Of a stretch of 64,000 nucleotides of DNA, positions 18,561-26,820 are shown piece after piece (the first letter of the stretch is position 1; the number at the start of each line of letters is the position of its first letter). A model generated the notes under the pieces. The model did no database searches. It was not told where the DNA came from and saw only the letters and a program-made list of their open reading frames with translations. The DNA comes from Parabacteroides sp. PF5-9. GTDB taxonomy: Bacteria; Bacteroidota; Bacteroidia; Bacteroidales; Tannerellaceae. Position numbers and translations under genes: made by a program. The stretch lies in NCBI RefSeq assembly GCF_029893105.1, contig NZ_JARXWG010000006.1:62001-126000 (forward strand). Direction: 5' to 3'.

Positions 18561-21023
18561 CTATACCGGATCCACATCATAATGCACTAATAATTGTTTG
18601 AAGGGGGGATATCCTTGCATTTCGGTGTGAACTGTTTCTATGATTTCACGGACAGGTGCGATTGCGGCGGCGATTTCGATTTTAAGTAAGATTTTTCGGA
18701 TGTATAATGTTTGAATACGGGTGACAGGAGGAGTTACTGGTCCCAGAACGCGTTCACCTAATTGGGATTGTAGTTTGTGAGCGAATAGGGTAGACATCTC
18801 TTGTAATACGGATTCACTGCGGCTACGAAGAACAACAACAATCAGGCGAAAGTAAGGCGGGTAGCGGAACATACTGCGCTCACTGAGTTGTAGTTGAAGC
18901 ATGTTTTTGTAGTCGACGTCTTGCACCAGTTGAATGATCGGATGGTCGGGTTGGGAGGTTTGAAGGATAACGGTTCCTTGTTTGTCGCGACGTCCGGCAC
19001 GTCCACTGACCTGTACCATCAACTGAAAAGCCCGTTCGTGTGCACGGAAGTCGGGGAAGTTCATTAAAGAGTCGGCATTGAGTATGCCCACAACACTGAC
19101 ATTTCCGAAGTCCAGTCCTTTCGATAACATTTGTGTTCCGATCAACAGTTGCGTTTTCCCTTTTTCAAAATCGGCAATGATACGTTCGTAGGCCTTCCGG
19201 GTACGGGCGGTATCAAAATCGAGCCGTTCGATCTTCACTGATGGGAATAAAGACACAATCTCTTCTTCTACTTTTTCAGTACCGAATCCCATCATTTTAA
19301 AACCAGTCTCCTGGCATTGGGGGCATACCTGAACAGGGCGTTGGGTATAACCGCAGTAATGACAGGTGAGGTTGTTTTGTTGTTTATGATAGGTCAGACT
19401 GACATCGCAATTCTTGCAATGAGGTATCCATCCGCATGTCGCACACTCCATCAGTGGAGCGAAACCGCGTCTGTTTTGAAATAGGATAATCTGTTCTTTA
19501 TTCGCTAAAGCAAGTTCTATTTTTTCAATCAGAAGAGGGGAGAAAAGAGTCTCCTTCATGATCTTCTTGCGACGCAACTCCTTAATGTTAACCGGAATGA
19601 TTTCAGGTTCCAGACATTGGCCGTATCTGACTTTCAATTCAACCAACCCATATTTACCTGTATTTGCGTTGAAGTATGAATCGATTGAAGGTGTAGCAGA
19701 TCCTAACAGTGTTTTGGCTCCGTGCATTCCTGCCAGTACGATTGCCGCATTGCGCGCATGATAACGTGGAGCCGGATCTTGTTGTTTGTAGGTGTTTTCA
19801 TGCTCTTCATCTATAACAACCAGTCCGAGATCTTTGAACGGAAGAAAGAGAGAAGACCGTACCCCTAATACAACAAACGGTTCGTTACTATGCAACAGTT
19901 TATTCCATATCTCAACCCGCTCATTATCGGAGAATTTTGAATGATAAACAAGTAATTTATTGCCGAATAGCCGAGCCAACCGTTCGGTTAGTTGTGTGGT
20001 GATTGCTATTTCAGGCAAAAGGTATAAAACCTGTCGTCCCAGTTTGAGAACTTCATCAATAAGGCGTACATATACTTCCGTTTTTCCGCTGGAGGTAACT
20101 CCATGTAACAAACAGACCTCTTTTGATTTGAAGATCTCATGTATTTCGTTATAAGCTTTCTCCTGATGCGAAGATAGCGGATTGAGCGACTGTAGACGAC
20201 AGACGGATGCCTGTAGCCGGCCGACTTCTTTTTCATAAGCAACCAATATCTCTCGTTTGAGTAGACTGTCGAGCACATTCGAAGATGAATGGCTATACTC
20301 CAATAGTTCTTTTTTGGAAACTTCCTGAATCAACGATGGATTCAGTGTATGGCTAAGTTCAAGAAAACCGATTAAAAGAATTTCTTGTTTTTTGGCTCGC
20401 TTCAATTCATCGAAAACCTTTTTTAGCACATCCTCTTGAAGATATCGTTCATTTAACCGGATATAGGTCTGTGTTTTAGCAACAAATCCTCTTTTTAGTT
20501 CTTCACTAACCTCTACTGCTCCACGTGCCATCAGTGAGGCAACCACCGGCATTACATTGCGCAAACCGGTCTTCTTTTCAAGTTGCGAGACCGTTAGTTT
20601 TAATGCCCCGGAAAAGGCGTCCAATACAGATTGTTCATTCGGACGCAATTGGCTGTCGGCTTCAAAATCTTCATTGATGGTGACTGCTGTTTCGCTTTCC
20701 AGTTTTAATCCCGAAGGTAATGCCGCTTTGTATACATCACCTAATTTACATAAATAATAAGAGGATATCCATTGCCAGAATCGTAATTGTGGGCGGCGTA
20801 GAATGGGGGTGGCGTCCAGTAAGGCATAGATCTCTTTTGTTTCGTAATCGGTAGAAGGTTGACGGTTATGCACTTCCAGGACTATGGCCGTATAATAGCG
20901 TTTCTTTCCGAAATGTACAATGACCCGGCAACCGGGTATCACGGCTTTTGCCAAATCGTCGGGAATCCGGTATGTATAACTATTTTCTAACGGAAGGGGG
21001 AGTATGACATCAGCGTATTTCAT
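18561..21023 (-). CDS. priA: primosomal replication-restart helicase PriA
   Basis: 820 residues. PriA restarts stalled forks and unwinds DNA 3'-5'. Visible are the N-terminal 3'-DNA-binding domain, Walker A LLHGVTSSGKTEVY, the Walker B DEEH box (VVIDEEHENTYKQ), zinc-binding cysteines in two clusters (CATCGWIPHCKNCDVS, CHYCGYTQRPVQVCPQC) and the helicase motifs IGTQMLSKGLDF and QVSGRAGR. The prophage left end lies only about 55 bases upstream of the start codon. Transposable phages use host restart proteins to load replication at the strand-transfer product (known for Mu), though this adjacency need not matter. Confidence 0.96.
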   Translation of the reverse strand: MKYADVILPLPLENSYTYRIPDDLAKAVIPGCRVIVHFGKKRYYTAIVLEVHNRQPSTDYETKEIYALLDATPILRRPQLRFWQWISSYYLCKLGDVYKAALPSGLKLESETAVTINEDFEADSQLRPNEQSVLDAFSGALKLTVSQLEKKTGLRNVMPVVASLMARGAVEVSEELKRGFVAKTQTYIRLNERYLQEDVLKKVFDELKRAKKQEILLIGFLELSHTLNPSLIQEVSKKELLEYSHSSSNVLDSLLKREILVAYEKEVGRLQASVCRLQSLNPLSSHQEKAYNEIHEIFKSKEVCLLHGVTSSGKTEVYVRLIDEVLKLGRQVLYLLPEIAITTQLTERLARLFGNKLLVYHSKFSDNERVEIWNKLLHSNEPFVVLGVRSSLFLPFKDLGLVVIDEEHENTYKQQDPAPRYHARNAAIVLAGMHGAKTLLGSATPSIDSYFNANTGKYGLVELKVRYGQCLEPEIIPVNIKELRRKKIMKETLFSPLLIEKIELALANKEQIILFQNRRGFAPLMECATCGWIPHCKNCDVSLTYHKQQNNLTCHYCGYTQRPVQVCPQCQETGFKMMGFGTEKVEEEIVSLFPSVKIERLDFDTARTRKAYERIIADFEKGKTQLLIGTQMLSKGLDFGNVSVVGILNADSLMNFPDFRAHERAFQLMVQVSGRAGRRDKQGTVILQTSQPDHPIIQLVQDVDYKNMLQLQLSERSMFRYPPYFRLIVVVLRSRSESVLQEMSTLFAHKLQSQLGERVLGPVTPPVTRIQTLYIRKILLKIEIAAAIAPVREIIETVHTEMQGYPPFKQLLVHYDVDPV

Positions 21024-21043
21024 CCAAACTGCATTTGCGTTGT

Positions 21044-21051
21044 CAAAAGTA
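21044..21051 (-). promoter_or_regulatory. -7 box of the priA promoter
   Basis: TACTTTTG on the minus strand matches TAnnTTTG, 20 bases before the priA start at 21023. The matching -33 position (about 21,071-21,075) falls at the prophage junction, so the phage end may have replaced the original -33 sequence. Confidence 0.55.
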
Positions 21052-21214
21052 ACAAAAATAATGAATCCGGCGGTGGACGATAATCTCCAATAATCGAAAA
21101 CCCCGGTCTAAGGGGCACAAAACCAAACGTAATAAAATAAAATAACTCATTCTGACGCTAAACCATTAAAACATAAGATTATAGAAAGAAAACTCCCAGA
21201 CAGCCACTAAAAAC

Positions 21215-21281
21215 AAAGCGTTGACTTTGCTTTACATTCACCTTACACGTAGGCAATGTTTGTAAGCCTTTGCAACGCTTT
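21215..21281. repeat. nested inverted repeats in the left end
   Basis: AAAGCGTTG (21,215-21,223) pairs with CAACGCTTT (21,273-21,281), and inside it CTTACA (21,242-21,247) pairs with TGTAAG (21,261-21,266). GCTTTACA is also directly repeated at 21,229 and 21,283. Could be an RNA structure or DNA binding sites. Confidence 0.6.
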
Positions 21282-21355
21282 AGCTTTACACGGCATTAAA
21301 TTCGGCCTCTTTTTCTTTGATAGAACAATAGGATAATCATTAACAAAAGCTCATT

Positions 21356-21398
21356 ACAAGCCATTTGCAGCCTCTTAGATGGGTTTGTAATGGCTTGT
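21356..21398. terminator. hairpin followed by T-rich sequence
   Basis: ACAAGCCATT (21,356-21,365) and AATGGCTTGT (21,389-21,398) form a perfect 10-base stem with a 23-base loop, then TTGTTTTG. Could end leftward or rightward transcription at the phage left end; the loop is long for a standard terminator. Confidence 0.4.
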
Positions 21399-21486
21399 TT
21401 GTTTTGTAGTCTTTGAACGCTATTAAAAGGTTATATAAACGCCCTTTATTTAACGTTTGAATGTTTGTCTAATATGGTCGGGAATT

Positions 21487-21598
21487 GTTAAAAGTGAAGT
21501 TTGGGGGTACACATGGAGGGGCGTTTGGAGGGGCATAAAAATTAAAAATAAAAACCAAATGTTGAGAGTGGAGGGGCGTTTGGGGGGGCACTTTTAAC
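21487..21598. repeat. paired 21-base G-rich repeats inside a 10-base inverted repeat
   Basis: Two copies of a 21-base block with one mismatch (GGAGGGGCGTTTGG then AGGGGCA or GGGGGCA) lie at 21,515-21,535 and 21,570-21,590, 55 bases apart. A partial third copy (GTTTGGGGGTACA) is just upstream, near 21,500. The whole is bracketed by GTTAAAAGTG (21,487-21,496) and its exact complement CACTTTTAAC (21,589-21,598). It is a candidate operator or enhancer for the repressor or transposase. Confidence 0.75.
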
Positions 21599-21823
21599 AT
21601 TGTTTTTTGTGCATTGAATAGGGGCAATGGATTTTTCTCTGGCAATTTAGATATATTTTTTCAATATTGAGGGGTAGAAACGACCATGATAAACGCCATT
21701 TTTTGAGGTGTTTCCAACGAGCGCAAACCTTTATAAATCCCACAAAGTGGAGAAAAACAAGCTCTTAAATCCTCCTTTTTTGTGCGTGTGCATCTTTGGG
21801 TCGCTATTTGTGCAAACTTAGTG

Positions 21824-22178
21824 TTATCGAACTTTCTTTAATTCTAATGTTTTTGAATCTACTTCTAAGTACATTGTTTCGTTCTCAATATAACCAGTTG
21901 CATAAATCCCACTACCACTCACAAGCGATATTGTAATATTGGGGTGTTTGTACTCGTACTTTCTTATCGTTGGCACCGGATCACTAATATCTGTTTTTCC
22001 ATTGCACGGTACATTTATTATCCACTGCAAAATAAAAAGTGTACGACTGGTAGTCATTTATATCTTGATGCCAACATGAGCCTGCTAAGTCATCTTTAAA
22101 AGTATCATCTTTGTCATCACTACATCCTAAAAAAATAAAGACCATAGAAAGGAGGAGTGTATACTTTATTAATCTCAT
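21824..22178 (-). pseudogene. small prophage lipoprotein interrupted by a one-base frameshift
   Basis: The N-terminal frame (from 22178) encodes a lipoprotein signal MRLIKYTLLLSMVFIFLGC then SDDKDDTFKDDLAGSCWHQ and stops early at about 21,984. The continuation (YEYKHPNITISLVSGSGIYATG and on to 21824) is in the next frame. Removing one base from the run of five A (plus strand T at 21,994-21,998) joins both into a single 117-residue protein of the lipocalin-like Bacteroidales lipoprotein type (W...Y.F...N.C...W pattern). It lies just downstream of the repressor in the same direction, so it would be made in the lysogen; a superinfection-exclusion or surface role is possible but not shown. Sequencing error is also possible. 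Confidence 0.6.
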
Positions 22179-22250
22179 AATGTTTATATTTTATAATTGT
22201 TTTTTTTGATTAATATTTAGGAGTGATTTGTAGTTTGCCAAACGCATAGA

Positions 22251-22658
22251 CTACACGACATCGGCAACCCCGGCAGCCTCTGCATCCGGACGGCCAAATT
22301 TTTGATCTTTTTTCAAATGTTCAATTTCATTTTTTAACTTTCCAATTTCCTCGGCCTGCTGGCTGATTTTATTGAGTAGTTTATCTTCCAAACCTGGACT
22401 TATTTCTTCTTTTAGTCTTATTTGTTTATGCGAAACTACCATATCGCCTTTTCCTTTTATAAGCCATTCCAGTGAAATATCCGGGAATGTGGCGATAAAT
22501 TTCGCCATTATATCTTCCGTTATTCCCGTTTTTGACTCTAAAGTTCCACGAGAAACGCCTATTTGTGAGTAAAAATCACGTTTGCTAATGCCCAAAGTTG
22601 CAGCAAATTCCAAAATTCTTTGCTTAATTGGCGAAATATATTGCTCTTTTTCTTGCAT
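22251..22658 (-). CDS. XRE-type phage repressor
   Basis: 135 residues. An N-terminal helix-turn-helix (residues about 10-60: IKQRILEFAATLGISKRDFY then SQIGVSRGTLESKTGI) resembles Cro/CI-type domains found in Bacteroidales phages, followed by a C-terminal coiled coil (EDKLLNKISQQAEEIGKLKN) for oligomerisation. It is divergent from the Ner-like gene and the early operon, which is the usual place of the lysogeny repressor in Mu-type phages. No peptidase domain is present, so induction by LexA-like cleavage is not expected. The putative operators lie in the shared 127-base promoter region. Confidence 0.8.
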   Translation of the reverse strand: MQEKEQYISPIKQRILEFAATLGISKRDFYSQIGVSRGTLESKTGITEDIMAKFIATFPDISLEWLIKGKGDMVVSHKQIRLKEEISPGLEDKLLNKISQQAEEIGKLKNEIEHLKKDQKFGRPDAEAAGVADVV

Positions 22659-22689
22659 GATGGCGAAATCGTTTGTAATATTGCATCAT

Positions 22690-22704
22690 CTTAACAGTGT
22701 TAAG
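22690..22704. promoter_or_regulatory. palindromic operator candidate
   Basis: CTTAAC-AGT-GTTAAG is a perfect 6-base dyad in the repressor/Ner intergenic region. A further GTTAAG half-site is at 22,729-22,734, between the -33 and -7 boxes of the repressor promoter. Likely bound by the repressor or the Ner-like protein. Confidence 0.6.
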
Positions 22705-22710
22705 CGGCTC

Positions 22711-22741
22711 CAAATATAAAAAAAAGGAGTTAAGAGGCAAT
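22711..22741 (-). promoter_or_regulatory. repressor promoter
   Basis: On the minus strand ATTG (22,738-22,741), 19 bases, then TATATTTG (22,711-22,718), an exact -7 TAnnTTTG. The palindrome at 22,690-22,704 would cover the transcription start, fitting autoregulation. Confidence 0.6.
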
Positions 22742-22785
22742 GGAATTATCCAGAACTTAATAAAACAGAAACTTAAATTTTCAAT

Positions 22786-23187
22786 ATGGATAGGCAAATT
22801 ATTTTATCAGACGAGAAAAAGAGAGAAATAACGGATACGTTTGGCTACTCTCGGCAGACGGTTTGGGCAGCTTTGCATTATAAAACCAAAAGCCCGGTCG
22901 CAAACATGATAAGAAAGGCAGCCCTCGAACGTGGCGGCATCCTTATTGGTGAAACGAAATGCCCGGACGGCATTACCCCGCATTTTGAAACTGTATTTCA
23001 TACGGCCGAAAATCTAATGGTGCAAACCTTTTCCGACCGCGTTAAGCTCGTCGCGGATTTAACTACCGGACTCGTAACAGTGTACACAGACGAGGAGGTC
23101 GTGGACACATACGACAACCCGCAAATTACGGAGCTATCGGCCATACAGCAAAATGTACAACACTTAGCCAACCAATTTACGAACTAA
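22786..23187 (+). CDS. Ner/Cro-like early regulator
   Basis: 133 residues. The N-terminal 45 residues contain a short helix-turn-helix (ITDTFGYSRQTVWAALHYKT) like those of small phage regulators; the rest (about 50-133) is an alpha/beta region with a T-rich strand (VADLTTGLVTVYTDEEV) that I do not recognise. It is the first gene of the rightward early operon, directly before the transposase, the place of ner in Mu. Probable role: shutting down the repressor promoter and tuning transposase expression. Function by position and HTH only. Confidence 0.6.
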   Translation: MDRQIILSDEKKREITDTFGYSRQTVWAALHYKTKSPVANMIRKAALERGGILIGETKCPDGITPHFETVFHTAENLMVQTFSDRVKLVADLTTGLVTVYTDEEVVDTYDNPQITELSAIQQNVQHLANQFTN

Positions 23188-23236
23188 TCCCGACCGAGTG
23201 GCTATGCCGGGCGGCTCGACTCCGCCCGCGGGAGCA
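23188..23236 (+). ncRNA. tRNA-like hairpin element upstream of the transposase
   Basis: GGGCGG-CTCGACT-CCGCCC (23,209-23,227) forms a perfect 6-base stem with a 7-base loop like a tRNA T-arm. TCCCG (23,188-23,192) can pair with CGGGA (23,229-23,233) followed by GCA, like an acceptor stem. GGC-TAT-GCC fills the place of a D-arm. There is no anticodon arm, so it is not a working tRNA. It may be a tRNA-derived fragment or a translation-control structure in the transposase leader. Confidence 0.4.
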
Positions 23237-23254
23237 ATTATAAAAATTATCGCT

Positions 23255-25294
23255 ATGGAATACCATAAAAGATTTATTTGTGTGACAGTGGAGGAGCTAA
23301 CCCGGAAAGACGACGGCGAGGCAATAATGAGCTTTGAGAATTATAAAACTTTAGTCAAGCGCAACAGGGCAACCGTAGTCCGAAAGGCTGGGGGCTTTGG
23401 CGTTTATGCTTTGATAGATTACAACTCATTGCCGGAGCGTTTTCGTATCCGCTTCGAGGAAAAGTACGGGAAGCCGGAGGAAATCCTAAAGAAACAGGCG
23501 CTTTCGGAAACATTAATAGAGGATACCAAAGCCCGCGAATACTTCGCAGACTATCGTTTACCGGACGGGACATATTTACCCACGGACAAAATAGACGAAT
23601 ACACCATAAACGCCTCCGTCCTAAACGAAATTATAAAAATAGAGAACAACCGGGAGTCGCTCCGTAAAGCTCTCGGAGGTAAAGCCGGAAGCGTAAGACA
23701 GTCGATTATAAACACAGTGGAAAAATTCCGGGATTATCCCGGCCATACTTTACCCGGAAGCTGGGCGAGGTTACAACAAAAGATAAAAGATTATAGGGAT
23801 ACGGGCTATTTTGCCCTTGTTTCCGGCCGTTTAGGTAATGAGAACGCCATAAAGATAACAGAGGAGGTCGGACGCCAGATAATCGCCCTAAAACGCTCCA
23901 AAGTTCCCGTATATACAAACGACCAGATATTCCATGAGATTAACCGGATAGCTGTTAGTCGGGAATGGAAACCGCTAAAAAGCATTAATTCGCTCGTTCA
24001 GTTCCTAAACCGCCCGGATATTCAGCCGATGTGGTACGACGCCGTCCACGGTGAGCTGGCCGCAAAGATGCGGTTTGCTCGTAAGAATAAAACCGAAATG
24101 CCAACTATGCGCGACGCCCTTTGGTATGGTGACGGAACAAAGTTAAATCTTTATTACAAGGCTTACGACGAGAACGGCCGCCCTGTTATGCGCACAACGC
24201 AAGTTTACGAGGTTATGGACGCATTTAGCGAGGTTTTCCTCGGTTACTATATCAGTGATACCGAAAACTACATAGCTCAATACAATGCCTTTAGAATGGC
24301 CGTGGAGACTGCCGGTTGTCGTCCTTTTGAAATTGTTACAGACGGACAGGGCGGCCACAAAAAACTGGAGTCTATGCAATTTTTTGAGCGCATAACCCGC
24401 GTAAGCCGTAGAACAGCGCCACATAACCCGCCCAGTAAGACAATAGAGCAGATTTTCGGCCGTTTCCAGTCGCAAGTTTTACACCAAGACTGGCGCTTTA
24501 CAGGTCAAAATATAACAGCCAGAAAGCCCTCCAGCCGTCCGAACCTCGAATTTATCGAAGCTAACACGGAATTTCTTTATACGCTGGACGAATTAAAAGA
24601 GGCTTACGCCAGCTACCGCGAGCAGTGGAACATGGGGAAACACCCGGTAACTAAACGCCCGCGCATGGAAATGTATAAAGAGTCCACAAACCCGGAATTA
24701 CAACCCCTTATTTTTTCCGACATGGTGGATATTTTCTGGAAAGCAACCGAAAAACCAAGCTATTTCACCGCCAGCGGCATAACTATACAAGTTGACAATA
24801 AGGAATTTACATACGAGGTTTACGACAACGACGGTATGCCGGATTTGGTTTTCCGCAAAAGAAACACCTACCGTCAATTCCATGTTAAATATGACCCGCT
24901 CGACATGAGTTCCGTCCGGCTCTATACGGAGGATAAAAACGGCCTTCGTTTCGTTGCTACGGCCTACCCGTATTATGTAACCCGGAGAGCCATACAGGAA
25001 CAACAGCCCGGAGATATGGCATTCCTCCAGAAAATAAACGAGAATATCAAACAGGAACGCATAAGCCACCAACTGGACATGGCCGCCCTCGAAATGGAGC
25101 ACGGCGTAGCTCCAGAGCAACACGGTTTAAACCGTCCACGCATAAAGGGGATAAAAACAGAGGCAACCGACGATTATATGGACAAAAGCCAGAAGAAAAA
25201 AAGGCGAGAGCCGGCGGCCGTTAGCGTCGGACTTATCCATAAGGCTTTAAGCAATACAACACACGACCAAGTTTTAGCATACGATAAATTTTAA
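23255..25294 (+). CDS. MuA-like DDE transposase
   Basis: 679 residues from the ATG at 23255 (MEYHKRFICVTVEELT). An earlier in-frame ATG at 23198 would translate the tRNA-like hairpin and is unlikely. The N-terminal half holds DNA-binding helices of the Mu transposase type. The RNase H-like core (about 280-400) carries the catalytic triad D293 (GDGTKLN), D363 (VTDGQGG) and E398 (KTIEQIFGRFQ), followed by the beta-barrel and a basic C-terminus (SQKKKRREP) that in MuA contacts MuB and ClpX. It would carry out integration and replicative transposition together with the MuB-like ATPase 12 bases downstream. Confidence 0.93.
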   Translation: MEYHKRFICVTVEELTRKDDGEAIMSFENYKTLVKRNRATVVRKAGGFGVYALIDYNSLPERFRIRFEEKYGKPEEILKKQALSETLIEDTKAREYFADYRLPDGTYLPTDKIDEYTINASVLNEIIKIENNRESLRKALGGKAGSVRQSIINTVEKFRDYPGHTLPGSWARLQQKIKDYRDTGYFALVSGRLGNENAIKITEEVGRQIIALKRSKVPVYTNDQIFHEINRIAVSREWKPLKSINSLVQFLNRPDIQPMWYDAVHGELAAKMRFARKNKTEMPTMRDALWYGDGTKLNLYYKAYDENGRPVMRTTQVYEVMDAFSEVFLGYYISDTENYIAQYNAFRMAVETAGCRPFEIVTDGQGGHKKLESMQFFERITRVSRRTAPHNPPSKTIEQIFGRFQSQVLHQDWRFTGQNITARKPSSRPNLEFIEANTEFLYTLDELKEAYASYREQWNMGKHPVTKRPRMEMYKESTNPELQPLIFSDMVDIFWKATEKPSYFTASGITIQVDNKEFTYEVYDNDGMPDLVFRKRNTYRQFHVKYDPLDMSSVRLYTEDKNGLRFVATAYPYYVTRRAIQEQQPGDMAFLQKINENIKQERISHQLDMAALEMEHGVAPEQHGLNRPRIKGIKTEATDDYMDKSQKKKRREPAAVSVGLIHKALSNTTHDQVLAYDKF

Positions 25295-25306
25295 AACGTT
25301 ACAATT

Positions 25307-26182
25307 ATGGCAATTACAGCAGAATATAAGCACGAAGTACACGAACTGTTAAAAAAATACGTCGACCGTTACGACAGTATCAACAGGGCGGCCGAAAGTT
25401 TAAACAACGTAAGCGGCTCCACTATCCGTACCATTTTCCGGGGTGGCGAATATCCCAATATTTCAGAGGCGATGTGGCGTAGTATCTACAAACAAGTTTC
25501 CGGTGAAGAACAGAACGGCACGGTCTTAATTGAAACGACAGCAAGTAAAGACATTTTATTTTGCATGGAGGTTGTGCAAAAAACAAAGGGCTTTACGTGG
25601 ATTATCTCCCCGGCGGGCTCCGGCAAAAGCGTTTCCTCGGAGATAATGAAAAGCCGTAAAAATGTCTTTTATGTCCTATGTGACGAGGATATGGCAAAGA
25701 GTGATTTTGCACAGGAAATGGCAAGAGCCGTCGGCCTCCGGGTTAATACACAGAAGAAAGCACGGGCGATAATTTTAGACGTCGTACAGGAAATTTCAGA
25801 ACTGGAGGACGTGCTGTTTATATTCGACGAAGGCGACAAGCTAAACGATAAGATAATCCATTATTTCATTACCATTTATAACCATTTGAAAGGTAAGGCG
25901 GGCGTTGTTTTTTGCTCTACGGATTATATGGAAAAAAGGATGAAAAACGGCCTCAAATTTAATAAAAGAGGTTTCCAAGAGCTTTGGAGCCGTATCGGCC
26001 GCAAGTTCTACCATGCTGAGAAAAACACCCCTTACGACGTGGAAAACCTTTGCAGAGCCAATGCGGTAACAAGTCGCCGGGATATTGACGTAGTAGTTAA
26101 AGAAACGATTGCGGCGGATATGGATTTAAGGAGGGCGGACATTAAAATCAAAGCTATAAATCTCTCCAAACTCTCTGCATGA
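25307..26182 (+). CDS. MuB-like transposition ATPase
   Basis: 291 residues. The N-terminal HTH (about 20-60; SINRAAESLNNVSGSTIRTIF) is like that of MuB. The AAA+ core has Walker A SPAGSGKS (101-108) and Walker B FIFDEGD (171-177). It should bind target DNA as an ATP filament, choose the target and give target immunity with the transposase. It overlaps the next gene by four bases. Confidence 0.88.
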   Translation: MAITAEYKHEVHELLKKYVDRYDSINRAAESLNNVSGSTIRTIFRGGEYPNISEAMWRSIYKQVSGEEQNGTVLIETTASKDILFCMEVVQKTKGFTWIISPAGSGKSVSSEIMKSRKNVFYVLCDEDMAKSDFAQEMARAVGLRVNTQKKARAIILDVVQEISELEDVLFIFDEGDKLNDKIIHYFITIYNHLKGKAGVVFCSTDYMEKRMKNGLKFNKRGFQELWSRIGRKFYHAEKNTPYDVENLCRANAVTSRRDIDVVVKETIAADMDLRRADIKIKAINLSKLSA

Positions 26183-26820
26183 AACGCGCTTATTCTCCAA
26201 TAGAAATACTAAAGATGAAAAAGGAAACCTTTCCTTTTTCCGATGAATGGATGCAGGCTTTCAGCACTCCAGAGCGCACGGGGGTATGGTTTATTTGGGG
26301 AAATTCCGGGAACGGCAAATCCAGCTTTGTAATGCAGTTGTGCGCAGAGCTCGGACAGTATGAAAAGATAATATACAACAGCCTGGAGGAGGGAACCTGT
26401 TTAACGATGCAGAATACTATACGCAATTTCAACATGCAGGCTTTAAATAAGCGGCTCCAGCTCGTCGATTGCGAACCGATGGACGAGTTTAGCGAAAGGC
26501 TGTCCCGGCACAAAGCCCCAAAGATCGCCATAATAGACAGTTTCCAATATACACAAATGTCGTACCGCTCATATATCCAGTTTAAGGAGCGCCACAGAAA
26601 CAAGCTATTGATATTCATAAGCCACGCTGACGGTGGGAGTCCCTCCGGGCGGAGCGCTAAAAGCGTCATGTATGACGCCGGGCTTAAAATCTGGGTACAG
26701 GGATATAGAGCTTTTAGTAAAGGCCGGTACATAGGCGAAACGGGCTACTTTGATATATGGCCGGAAAGAGCCCAGTTGTACTGGGGAGAAACAGGAACCA
26801 ATATAAAAAAAAATATATGA
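26179..26820 (+). CDS. phage P-loop ATPase (RecA-like)
   Basis: 213 residues. Walker A GNSGNGKSS (41-49) and Walker B IAIIDSFQYT fit a compact RecA/DnaB-like fold, and FISHADGG resembles a sensor motif. The start overlaps the MuB-like gene (ATGA), so a role in transpositional replication is likely. Similar small ATPases are frequent in Bacteroidales transposable phages; the exact job is unknown. Confidence 0.7.
   Translation: MKRAYSPIEILKMKKETFPFSDEWMQAFSTPERTGVWFIWGNSGNGKSSFVMQLCAELGQYEKIIYNSLEEGTCLTMQNTIRNFNMQALNKRLQLVDCEPMDEFSERLSRHKAPKIAIIDSFQYTQMSYRSYIQFKERHRNKLLIFISHADGGSPSGRSAKSVMYDAGLKIWVQGYRAFSKGRYIGETGYFDIWPERAQLYWGETGTNIKKNI

Larger units (their letters stand above)
21080..21823. 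other. non-coding left end of the prophage
   Basis: No credible gene. It contains the end-proximal ATAATC repeats (21,080-21,102), a nested hairpin region (21,215-21,281), a 10-base-stem hairpin (21,356-21,398) and the repeat cluster at 21,487-21,598. In Mu-type phages the left end holds transposase-binding sites and the transpositional enhancer, which is the likely role here. Confidence 0.6.

Noticed and set aside
21048-21052. AGTAA at 21,048 and 58,822 as the 5-base target duplication
   Set aside because: It would place the termini 25-27 bases outside the shared ATAATC motifs with no similarity between the two end sequences, and would put phage DNA over the priA -7 box. Other shared 5-mers (AAATA, GATAA) fit no better.
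23188-23236. Functional tRNA gene
   Set aside because: No anticodon arm and only about 49 bases long.
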